Shown: in pieces, positions 15,878 to 24,400 of the stretch
How the letters are laid out: the number at the start of each line of letters is the position of its first letter
Position numbering within the stretch: position 1 is the first letter of the stretch
DNA from: UBA4660 sp034408895
GTDB lineage: Bacteria > Bacteroidota > Bacteroidia > Flavobacteriales_D > Sanyastnellaceae
Direction of reading: 5' to 3'
Length of the DNA stretch: 64,000 nt
Assembly: GCA_034408895.1 (NCBI GenBank)
Contig: JAWXCI010000084.1
Span: forward strand, 1 to 64,000
The notes under the pieces: model-generated
What the model was told of the DNA's origin: nothing
The model's database searches: none
Seen by the model: the letters and a program-made list of their open reading frames with translations, nothing else
Translations under genes and position numbers: made by a program

Positions 15878-16411
15878 TTAAAAACCGTCTGTAGTGAATA
15901 CAAGGGTTTTCCCATTGGAGCCTCCGGAGGTAATTCCGATTTCGGAGGGGTCGAGCCAGATGAAGTTTCCGTTGCTGTCAATGCTCAGCACTTGCCCCGT
16001 GGTGCCACCAGTCGGTAATCCGTTTGCTGCATGTAATGCATAGGGCACAGAAAGAAACTGCATGGCTCCAGTCGAGATAAATCCGCTCCCGAAGTCCACG
16101 TTCTGTTCAAGGTATTTGTCGCCTGTTCCCCATTCCACTTCAGCAAAAACTCCGCTGAGGACAGTGCCCTGCCCAACATTTAGCGCAAACGAACCAAACG
16201 AATTGGTGGTTGTCGTATGTAATTCCTCGTACACAACCGGGCCGTTGATGACGGAATCATGAATGGTAATTTTTACAGTGAAAGTGCTGTCACCCAACAG
16301 GTCGCCATTGCTGGCGCGAATAACTCCCTGGTATTTGATGGCTTGTGGCGCTTGTGCATGGGCAGAAAGAAATGCAATGCTAAGCAGAATAAGCGTAATG
16401 GTAATTTTCAT
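15878..16411 (-). CDS. Exported YQGVIR-type surface protein, short form
   Basis: The 177 aa protein has a signal peptide ending AHAQ, directly followed by APQAIKYQGVIRASNGDLLGD. This start is common to many large Bacteroidota surface proteins (KYQAVARD-type), which often continue into collagen-like or fibre-like repeats. Further family motifs are visible: VVYEELHTTTTNSFGSFALNVGQG, GDKYLEQNVD, FLSVPYALHA and GTTGQVLSIDSNGNFIWLDP. The protein stops soon after this head domain, so the usual C-terminal part is absent, either as a natural short form or through truncation. A TATATTCG box lies 18 nt before the ATG. It is the first gene of a probable four-gene transcript with the two paralogues and the dockerin-like gene. 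Confidence 0.75.
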   Translation of the reverse strand: MKITITLILLSIAFLSAHAQAPQAIKYQGVIRASNGDLLGDSTFTVKITIHDSVINGPVVYEELHTTTTNSFGSFALNVGQGTVLSGVFAEVEWGTGDKYLEQNVDFGSGFISTGAMQFLSVPYALHAANGLPTGGTTGQVLSIDSNGNFIWLDPSEIGITSGGSNGKTLVFTTDGF

Positions 16412-16429
16412 AAAGTTGAGTTAGGAGCG

Positions 16430-16437
16430 CGAATATA
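16430..16437 (-). promoter_or_regulatory. Possible -7 box TATATTCG for the small exported protein genes
   Basis: On the - strand TATATTCG (TAnnTTTG with one change) stands 18 nt before the ATG at 16411. The identical octamer precedes efp at 63534. No clear -33 box was found. Confidence 0.4.
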
Positions 16438-16685
16438 ACCGAAGTCAATGCGCGGGCATCATCCCAATTTCCCCGCAGCACCCGCCCTTGTCAAGATTAA
16501 CCTCAAAGCGAATAAGGGCAGGCACTGTATTGCGCGGGGTAGTGTTTTTAGCGAGGAATTTTGCTTCGAAATAAGAAAGCAAATGTGCCCACACTTGCCG
16601 AGGCAATTCATAAGGTGAATACCGTAAATAATGTGAGCAAACTCGCATTGACCTATTCTTTCCTTCCCAAAGTGAAGGACGTGCT
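16438..16685. other. Gap without a confident gene; possible coding remnant
   Basis: An open stretch on the + strand (16552-16710, no good start) reads LAEAIHKVNTVNNVSKLAL and looks protein-like, but it overlaps the end of the response regulator gene and begins after a stop. A - strand frame of 86 aa (16445-16705) is also open. Neither was recognised. It may be decayed coding sequence. Confidence 0.3.
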
Positions 16686-17321
16686 TCAGTCCACAAGCAT
16701 TCCATTCTGAATGGCGAAGCGAACTAAGCCTGCCACGTTGTGTACTTCAAGTTTGGTCATCAGATTGGTGCGATGAGTATCCACCGTTCGGTGAGAGATA
16801 AAAAGTTTGTCGCCAATTTCTTTGTTGGACAAACCCTCCGCCACGAGTTTCAGTATTTCAACTTCGCGTTCGGTGAGGTCGGCAAGTTTGCCGGAGCGAT
16901 TGCCTTTATCGGGACTCAACAAAACCGAAGTAGCTTCAGGCGAGAGGTGTTGTTTGCCTGCCATCACATCATCAATTGCCCGAATCAATTCTGCTTTGTC
17001 TGAATTTTTCAAGAGGTAACCATCGGCACCCATGTTGAGCAGCATCTTAATCATGGCCTTTTCATCGTGCATGGTGAGTATGATGATTTTAATGCCGTTG
17101 AATTCTTTGCGGATGGCCTTGGTGGTATCAATGCCATTCATCTCTGGCATGTCAATGTCGAGAAGTACAACGTCCACTTTCAGCAGGCGAAGAATTTCCA
17201 GCGCTTCTTTTCCGTTTTGCGCTGTGCCTTTTATAGTGAAACGCGCATCACCAGCCAGCAATGCTTTGAGGCCGTCAATTACGATTTGGTGATCGTCAAC
17301 TAAAAGAAGATTGATTGACAA
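16686..17321 (-). CDS. NarL/LuxR-type response regulator
   Basis: The protein is 211 aa from a TTG at 17321. This start gives the canonical receiver beginning INLLLVDDHQIVIDGL; the frame runs to 17408, but the extra 29 residues are not part of the fold. The receiver domain (3-120) has the acidic pair DD (9-10), the phospho-acceptor Asp55 in VVLLDIDMPEMNG and the conserved Lys in LLKNSDK. The C-terminal LuxR helix-turn-helix (about 148-205) reads LTEREVEILKLVAEGLSNKEIGDKLFISHRTVDTH. The partner kinase is encoded 58 nt upstream. Targets are unknown; the small exported protein genes directly downstream are candidates by position only. Confidence 0.92.
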   Translation of the reverse strand: MSINLLLVDDHQIVIDGLKALLAGDARFTIKGTAQNGKEALEILRLLKVDVVLLDIDMPEMNGIDTTKAIRKEFNGIKIIILTMHDEKAMIKMLLNMGADGYLLKNSDKAELIRAIDDVMAGKQHLSPEATSVLLSPDKGNRSGKLADLTEREVEILKLVAEGLSNKEIGDKLFISHRTVDTHRTNLMTKLEVHNVAGLVRFAIQNGMLVD

Positions 17322-17379
17322 GGGTGTAAAGTTGTAGTTGAAGCGAAAGTAGTTTTTACCTACTCCGGTTGGCGGCTTA

Positions 17380-19344
17380 TTACGAAATAGGCACCCGAAC
17401 AGTTGCAACGGTTCCGCTGCCGGGCGAAGGTTGCCAATTCACTTCACCATCCACAGTGCTCAGGCGACTTGTGATATTGGCAAGACCAATTCCCTCCTTT
17501 TTGGAAACCGGGTTGAATCCTTTGCCATTATCCTCCACCATCAGGATAAGATTGTTCTTGTTTTTGAAAAACTGGACCATCACTTCGGTTGCGTTGCTGT
17601 GTTTGATGATGTTGTTCACCAGTTCCTGGCATATTCTGTAAAGACCGAGTTCAATACGTTCGTTGAAACGTTCATCTTCCACTTTGAAGTGCTCAAACTT
17701 GTATTGGATAGAAGTTAACCCGAGGCTTTTGCGAAGCATATCATCAATGGCGGGAAGAAGACCTTGTTCCTGCAAAGCTTTGGGCATCATCTGGTGTGAA
17801 ATGCTTCGCACTTCGGTGGCTGCTTCATCCAGCACCTTGGTGAGTTGCTTCATCCGCGAAGATTCTTCTGGGGAAGAAACCGCAAATTTTTCACGTACAC
17901 TTTCCCATCCCAGTTTCAGTCCGCTCAGTTGTTGGCCGATACCATCATGCAAATCTTTCGCTATACGTTTACGTTCGTTTTCCGTGGCATCGAACACTGC
18001 AACAAGTCCGCGCTCGCGTTCCTTCACCAATTCACTTTGCATTCGCGCTTCCTGTTTCCGTTTGTAGGCCCGGTAGTAAAAAATTCCTGCGACAGAAAGA
18101 AGAGCAATGATTGCGATGGAACCGAAGATCAAAAATTTATTCTCACGCTTTTCTGCTTCTTTTTCTTTTTGCAGCAAGATATTTTCTTGTTCTTTTTTGT
18201 CAGTTTCGTACTTCGTGCGCATCTCCGTAAGCTGCTCTGATTTTTCAGAATTGTAAAGCGAGTCTGTAAGCGCCTTGAATTCTTCCATCATCTGGTATGA
18301 TGCCAGAGCACGATTTGTTTTCGCGTAGAGTTCAGCAAGTCCCTCATAACACTGGAGCTTTATGCGGCCAAGGTTTTCTGTCTTCGCAATTTGGAGGGCT
18401 GTTGTGAAATTATTCTCCGCTTCCGCAAAAAATCCAAGATCAATATTCACTGCTCCGAGGTTCGCATTGTAATGTGCAAGGCCATTTCGTTCACCAATTT
18501 TAATCGAGATACTGAGTGCTTTCTGGTAAGAAGCTTTTGCCTTTTGCAAATCTCCTTGCCCGCGATACAATACTCCCAGGTTGCTCGCCACCGTGGCGAT
18601 GTCAACTTTCGATTCCAGCAACTCGAAATTTGAAAGTGCTTCGTTGTACCATTTGATAGCCTTGTCAAAATTTCCCGTCCCCTGACTGGCTAATGCGATA
18701 TTGCCTGCTGCACCGGCTTTGGAGTACGGATGGCCGAATTCTGAAGCGAGAGCATACGCCTCTTCAGCATATTTCAAACAAGTAGGCCAGTCGCGTTCCT
18801 TGGTGTAGATAGATGCAATTGTGTTGAGCGAAATTGCCTGGTTGACTGTGTCTTTGAGTTCAGCAAAAATTTTTACCGCCTCCAACCCATAGTAGAGAGC
18901 GCTATCAAGTTTCACCTGGTCTGAATAAATATTCACGAGTTTGTTGAGGCTGGAACCGATGGATTTTTTGTCTCCAGATTTTTTACGAATAGCTAATGCC
19001 CGATAAGTGAGCGCAAGTGCTTCATCATAATTTCCTTTTCGATAAAGACAAGTGCTTAAATCATTTGCAGCAGAAGCGACAAGAATGCTGTCGCCAAGTT
19101 GTTCTGCTAACTGAAGTGCTTCTCTACCGAATTTTTCAGCCTTGTTTACATCGGATGTGCTCAGGTAAAAGCAGAGATCGCCAAGTACCTGGAGTTTTTC
19201 TTTTCCCTGTTTGGTTGGAAGTATTTTTTCGAGGGAATCGGTGAGGGAAGGTTGTGCTGAGAGACTTGACTGCAATGAGCAAAGCACGGTGAATAAGAAA
19301 ACATTTGAAATGACTTTAATTCGAAAAGGTGTTGTCATATCCAT
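17380..19344 (-). CDS. TPR-containing sensor histidine kinase (NarX/DesK-type, HisKA_3)
   Basis: The 654 aa protein has a signal peptide (1-30), then six or more tetratricopeptide repeats in the periplasm (about 50-360; for example GNYDEALALTYRALAIRKK and GDLQKAKASYQKALSISIK). A coiled coil (370-402), one TM helix (404-424), a HisKA_3 dimerisation domain with phospho-acceptor His466 (ERKRIAKDLHDGIGQQL) and a HATPase_c domain (N box QELVNNIIKHS, G1 VEDNGKGF, G2 GIGLANI) follow. This architecture is common in Bacteroidota, and the TPRs probably sense a periplasmic protein or peptide. Its start overlaps the end of hicA by 10 nt, so it may be transcribed from the hicBA promoter. The regulator gene follows. 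Confidence 0.93.
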   Translation of the reverse strand: MDMTTPFRIKVISNVFLFTVLCSLQSSLSAQPSLTDSLEKILPTKQGKEKLQVLGDLCFYLSTSDVNKAEKFGREALQLAEQLGDSILVASAANDLSTCLYRKGNYDEALALTYRALAIRKKSGDKKSIGSSLNKLVNIYSDQVKLDSALYYGLEAVKIFAELKDTVNQAISLNTIASIYTKERDWPTCLKYAEEAYALASEFGHPYSKAGAAGNIALASQGTGNFDKAIKWYNEALSNFELLESKVDIATVASNLGVLYRGQGDLQKAKASYQKALSISIKIGERNGLAHYNANLGAVNIDLGFFAEAENNFTTALQIAKTENLGRIKLQCYEGLAELYAKTNRALASYQMMEEFKALTDSLYNSEKSEQLTEMRTKYETDKKEQENILLQKEKEAEKRENKFLIFGSIAIIALLSVAGIFYYRAYKRKQEARMQSELVKERERGLVAVFDATENERKRIAKDLHDGIGQQLSGLKLGWESVREKFAVSSPEESSRMKQLTKVLDEAATEVRSISHQMMPKALQEQGLLPAIDDMLRKSLGLTSIQYKFEHFKVEDERFNERIELGLYRICQELVNNIIKHSNATEVMVQFFKNKNNLILMVEDNGKGFNPVSKKEGIGLANITSRLSTVDGEVNWQPSPGSGTVATVRVPIS

Positions 19345-19565
19345 TTCTCAAATTCTTCCCAGGAGAGTTGTAAATCATCACGAACAATTTTTCGAAGAAG
19401 TCCTTTGGGAAGTTCATCATTCTTATGAACGGGAATGGTTGCAACCCTGCCATCATTGTGTTTCATGCGATGATGTGAGCCATTGATTCTCACTACTTCA
19501 AAACCTTGCTTTTCCAAAAGTTTCACCAGGTCTTTACACTTCACCACAGGTTGTTTTGTACTCAT
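19335..19565 (-). CDS. hicA: HicA toxin (mRNA interferase)
   Basis: The 76 aa protein has the HicA double-stranded-RNA-binding fold. It reads KDLVKLLEKQGFEVVRINGSHHRM, with the catalytic histidine in the GSHH motif (His31/His32), then VATIPVHKNDELPKGLLRKIVRD. HicA cleaves mRNA during translation and is held inactive by HicB. The gene overlaps hicB by 4 nt (ATGA) and the sensor kinase gene by 10 nt, which is unusual and ties a kinase to a toxin-antitoxin transcript. Confidence 0.93.
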   Translation of the reverse strand: MSTKQPVVKCKDLVKLLEKQGFEVVRINGSHHRMKHNDGRVATIPVHKNDELPKGLLRKIVRDDLQLSWEEFEKWI

Positions 19566-19795
19566 AGTACCGTCACCTCGAGTTCCCTGAATCCAATAAA
19601 TTTATTCACCTCTTCTGATTTCCTTTCTTCAATACACATGTCAATCACTTCACGAATGTTCAACAAAGCTTCATCCACTGATTTACCATAGCTATGACAT
19701 CCCTGAAAAGAGGGGCATGAGACAATATAGACACCGTCTTCATCCTGTTCAATCAATATTGGAAGGTGCAGCGTTTTTTCGTTTTGGATTTTCAT
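19562..19795 (-). CDS. hicB: HicB antitoxin (short form)
   Basis: The 77 aa protein has the HicB partial RNase-H-like fold: LPILIEQDEDGVYIVSCPSFQGCHSYGKSVDEALLNI. The C-terminal region (EEVNKFIGFRELEVTVL) is short and lacks a visible ribbon-helix-helix or HTH domain, so self-repression may use another factor or be absent. It lies upstream of hicA, the order in which the antitoxin is made first. Confidence 0.9.
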   Translation of the reverse strand: MKIQNEKTLHLPILIEQDEDGVYIVSCPSFQGCHSYGKSVDEALLNIREVIDMCIEERKSEEVNKFIGFRELEVTVL

Positions 19796-19813
19796 GATGT
19801 GAAAGTATGAATT

Positions 19814-21355
19814 CTATAACGGCATATTACTATGCTTCTTCTTCGGCATCTTGACTACTTTATTTTTCAGCATCTCAAATGCGCGAATCAACTTCTCCCT
19901 GGTTTGCGATGGCTTGATTACTTCATCCACATAACCGCGTTCAGCTGCACTGTATGGGTTAGCAAAAAGTTCAGCGTATTCCGACTCTTTCTCTTTCCAC
20001 TTTGCTTCTTTGTCTTTCGCTTCGTTGATTTCTTTCTTGAAAATAATTTCCGCTGCACCCTTAGCTCCCATCACAGCAATTTCTGCCCAAGGCCATGCGT
20101 AGTTCATGTCCGCACCGATGTGTTTTGAATTCATCACATCGTACGCGCCTCCATATGCCTTGCGCGTGATTACAGTTACGCGCGGCACAGTGGCTTCGCT
20201 GAATGCGTAAAGAAGTTTTGCTCCGTTGGAAATAATTCCATTCCACTCCTGGTCGGTGCCGGGAAGAAAGCCTGGAACATCTTCGAACACAAGAAGGGGG
20301 ATATTGAATGCATCGCAGAAGCGGACAAAGCGTGCAGCTTTGTTTGAAGATTTGATATCAAGAACTCCCGCGAGATATGCAGGTTGATTGGCAACAATCC
20401 CAATGCTTCTTCCTGCAAGTCGCGCAAAGCCAACAATGATGTTCTCCGCAAAATTTTTGTGCACTTCAAGAAACGAATCCGCATCAATCACTTCGAGAAC
20501 CACATTACGCATATCATAAGGCTGGTTCGGATTTGCAGGAATGATCGTGTCAAGTGCAGGACGACTTTCGTTTGCTGGGGAGTAATCGTATTTAGGTGCT
20601 TCCTCTTCGCAGTTTTCAGGAATGTAAGTGAGCAACTCGCGAATGAGTTTCAAACAGGCAACATCGTTCGCTGCTGTAAAATGTGTGACACCGCTCTTTG
20701 TTGAATGAGTTGATGCACCACCTAATTCTTCACTCGAAACTTCTTCATGGGTGACAGTCTTCACCACGTTGGGACCAGTCACAAACATGTAGCTGGTATT
20801 TTCAACCATCATCACAAAATCCGTAAGTGCCGGGGAGTACACCGCCCCACCTGCACACGGTCCCATCACAGCGCTGATTTGTGGAATGACCCCACTTGCC
20901 TGTACGTTGCGGTAAAAAATATCTGCGTAACCTCCAAGTGAAACCACACCTTCCTGAATGCGCGCGCCTCCGCTGTCATTCAAGCCAATTACAGGCGCAC
21001 CGTTCTGCATTGCAAGATCCATTACCCGACAAATTTTTTGTGCATGTGCTTCTGCAAGCGAACCACCCATTACGGTGAAGTCTTGGGAGAAAACATAAAC
21101 CAATCTTCCATTGATGTTGCCGAAACCTGTCACCACACCATCGCCTAAATACTTTTCATTTTCCAATCCGAAATTGGTGGAGCGATGGGTGACAAGCATC
21201 CCTAATTCTTCAAACGAATTTTCATCCAGCAAAAAATGAATGCGCTCACGGGCTGTGAGTTTTCCTTTCTTGTGTTGCCCCTCGATGCGTTTGTCTCCGC
21301 CTCCGAGTTTGGCTTCTTCAATTTTGTTTTCGAGCAATTGGAACTTGTCCTTCAT
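19814..21355 (-). CDS. Acyl-CoA carboxylase carboxyltransferase (beta) subunit
   Basis: The 513 aa protein is full length for the propionyl/methylmalonyl-CoA carboxylase beta family. The N-terminal crotonase-like domain contains DGVVTGFGNINGRLVYVFSQDFTVMGGS and the oxyanion-hole segments LNDSGGARIQEGV and GPCAGGAVYSPALTDF. The C-terminal domain has the second oxyanion hole (RKAYGGAYDVM) and AWPWAEIAVMGAKGAAEI. It transfers carboxyl from carboxybiotin to propionyl-CoA or a similar acyl-CoA in the cytosol. The alpha (biotin carboxylase/carrier) subunit is not in this window. The bioY gene about 9 kb upstream on the same strand fits a biotin need but is not an operon partner. The substrate is inferred from family. 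Confidence 0.93.
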   Translation of the reverse strand: MKDKFQLLENKIEEAKLGGGDKRIEGQHKKGKLTARERIHFLLDENSFEELGMLVTHRSTNFGLENEKYLGDGVVTGFGNINGRLVYVFSQDFTVMGGSLAEAHAQKICRVMDLAMQNGAPVIGLNDSGGARIQEGVVSLGGYADIFYRNVQASGVIPQISAVMGPCAGGAVYSPALTDFVMMVENTSYMFVTGPNVVKTVTHEEVSSEELGGASTHSTKSGVTHFTAANDVACLKLIRELLTYIPENCEEEAPKYDYSPANESRPALDTIIPANPNQPYDMRNVVLEVIDADSFLEVHKNFAENIIVGFARLAGRSIGIVANQPAYLAGVLDIKSSNKAARFVRFCDAFNIPLLVFEDVPGFLPGTDQEWNGIISNGAKLLYAFSEATVPRVTVITRKAYGGAYDVMNSKHIGADMNYAWPWAEIAVMGAKGAAEIIFKKEINEAKDKEAKWKEKESEYAELFANPYSAAERGYVDEVIKPSQTREKLIRAFEMLKNKVVKMPKKKHSNMPL

Positions 21356-21428
21356 GGATTTTTTGTTAAGCGGACAAATGTGTGGTTCAAACCTTATTGG
21401 TTTTCAGAAACCTATAAGGTTTTTCAGA

Positions 21429-24400
21429 CTAGCGCATGAGATACATCTTCCCCATTCCTTTTGTGATGAACCGTGATGCACCCGACTCGCGTATCTCCAG
21501 TGATTCACCATTGAGTTTTGCAACCACGCGGTAGAGGTAAACTCCGTTGGCCAACTGGTCTCCGTACTCATCGCGGCCATCCCACGCAAACTCTGTTACG
21601 TTTCGTCCGATGTGAAGTAGGCCGAGTTCGCTCTGCAAAATTTCGCGCACCACTTTTCCTCCAATAGTCATGATTTGAATTTTCACCTGGTCTGGAACTT
21701 CTGTGCCGGTGAGTGTGAAGACGAATTGTGTGTGAGTGCTGAACGGGTTCGGGTAATTCAGTACTTCCGTAATGGATGGTTTGGTGATGATTTCAAATTC
21801 GATCCTGTAGTCATAGTCACCTGAATTGTTTCCGCTTTTGTCACTGGCCTGCACACGCAATGAGTATTCACCATCCACCGTGAATGTTGGCGTGTAATCC
21901 ATCCTGAATTTGTTCTTAGGTGCTGTAGCCGCTGTCCATTCCAGTTCCGCAGAACTGAAGTAAACAGGCACGTCATACAAAGAGGGCGTGGTGAGATAAA
22001 CCCTGAAATTTGAAGTGTCCGCTTCTTCATTCATAATAAAAAACAGATTCTCGTCATCGAGGGAAATGAGGATATGTGGTTGTGCACTCACAATGTCACC
22101 GTTCAAGATGTGTTGCCCGTCAAACGTAACATCCAGTATCGGGTTGATGTTGTCCTCAACTACAGTGAACGCAAGCTGCGTAATGTTGTTGAAGTGGTGT
22201 TGTTCTGGCTGATCGAAAGTTCCATTAATGTCATTCACAGGATTCACTTCCATCCAAACAAAACAATTTCCTTTGAGGCCGTAAGAATTTATTGGAATAG
22301 TATCAAGCAACGTTGAACCGATGAGCAAAGGTGCCTGCCTGGAGTAGGGTACCGAATGAATTTCGTGTTGTGCATCTTCCACCCAATACTTTACCAGAAG
22401 GCTGTCCATATCAGTAGGCGAAATATTGCGGATGGCAATAGCAAGTTGAAGTGGTGCTCCTTCACTTATGGAATCGCTGCTGAAATAAAAGCCAGATGCC
22501 GGATCCAGAGCAGCTTCCGGAACTTCTTCATGCAGTATGTGCCAGCTTTCCATTTGCGGTGGGGTGAGATTTAGTGTGTCATGAAGACTTGCTTCAAGGC
22601 GCAACTTCGGAAATTGTTGTGCATTGACCAGTGTTTCAAGATCGAGATATTCTTGTGGAAACTGTGGCCAGTCCGCAATCCATGTTTCAGTACCCGAAGG
22701 TGCAATGCCGTATAGTTTTATGCGCGTTGAGTCCCCTGCTGTTGCTTCCAGTGGGCTAACATCCCAGAAAACATCTTTCCATGAGAGGGCAGGACCAATT
22801 TCCGGTGAACGCAAAGTGCCGGTGCCTTGCTGGCCAGTGAGTTCCACTTCGAGCACCAGATGATCATCTATGGAAGAACCGTAAAGTTCAATTGTAGTTT
22901 CAGGATGCCCCATTTTGGTAAAGAAGATGAAAGGAACACTGTCTTGTGCCACTCCTATTTGCGTGGCACCCAGGTTTTCGAAAACATCAAATACATCGGG
23001 ATTGTATGTTTCCCATGCGTTGTAGTCGGTGAAGTTCCAGGCATAGATAAGAAGGTAGTTTCCATCAGGAACATGGTTTTCTATCATGTCCACAAATCCT
23101 GCTAGTTGATCGGCATCGGTCTGATAAAAGATGAAGTACTTTTCCGTTCGTTGTCTTCCTTCGGTACAAGACATTTCATTGCCGAAATCATTTTGAGGGT
23201 TGGTGTTATTGTAATTGGTTTCCCACGGTTCAAGCGTTACAGAATCAATCACTGCCACCATAAGCGCGGGAGTGAGGCCACAACCTGAATAGTCCTGCAC
23301 TTCCAGGTCTAGTTGATAGCGCGTGCCCAATGTTTCATAAGATGTGTTGGGATTTCCATACACATCGCATTGCAGTTCCACATTAGTGGTACTGAAATCA
23401 AAAGTATTCTGTATTTCATTGTAAACAATGCGCGAAAAACCATCGTGCTGAAACTGGCGGAAGTGCGCCTGCCCCCAACCTTCCTTTCCTTCGATATACT
23501 GGAAACTGCTGCCGCGCCACTTGAATGATTCCTCCATTGAAATGCTGTCGGGAGAGCAGCGCCAGAAATAAACTGTACTGTCGGTGAGCGTGATGGGAAC
23601 ATCCCATTGCAGCACTCCACCACTTTGGGTGATGTTGGTGGCCATTAACTGCGGACTGTCGAAGGAGTCTATCGTGTCTAGCTGGAACAAATAAGTTCGC
23701 TCCGGTTCAAATGCATAGCCGGTGCTTGCAAACAGAGAGACCTGATTCTGCGGGATAACTGCAAAATCAAAAGGATAAACAGGCACAAGATTTCCTGACG
23801 AAATCAAGAGTTGTTTTCCGGTTACAATGTTGTTTCCTGTTTCATCCAGTTCCTCCACAAAATTTACCGGGTAATCAATGAAAACATCAAAAAGATTTTG
23901 CCCCACTCCGTTGATGGGATCAATCGGCAGGGTGAACACAACGGTTGTTGAATTGAAAACATGAGTCGCGATTTGTGTGTAGGATGAATCGGCACCGCTG
24001 GGATAATGGCGGATGAGTTCAACAAAGACATCGTTGTTCACTGCCTTGCCAAGATTCTGGATTTCGATTCGCACCTCGAACGAGTCTACCTGCGCAGTCA
24101 CTATTTCCGGGTAGAAAGAAATCTGTGCCGGCTCGATGGAATAATCCGGTGCTTCATGTGGATAAAGTCGGATTGCGGGATCCCCATGCAACGTCATGGC
24201 AAGAGCAATGTTGGCCCGCAGCAAATAATCATTGGCACCGGTATCCTGAAAATTCTTCACGGCTTCGGCTATGCATTGTCCCACTGATTTTCCATAACTT
24301 GATTGGAATATCTCACGGTAAAAATTCGCTGTAAAGGAGTCAAGATATTGTGATATGCCAAGATCGGGTTTGGCAAGAAATCCAATTACACCACGGTCGG

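Noticed and set aside
16445..16705. 86-codon - strand frame between the exported-protein genes and the response regulator
   Set aside because: It overlaps the regulator's 3' end, has no signal or domain, and a + strand frame in the same place looks equally protein-like; neither could be supported.
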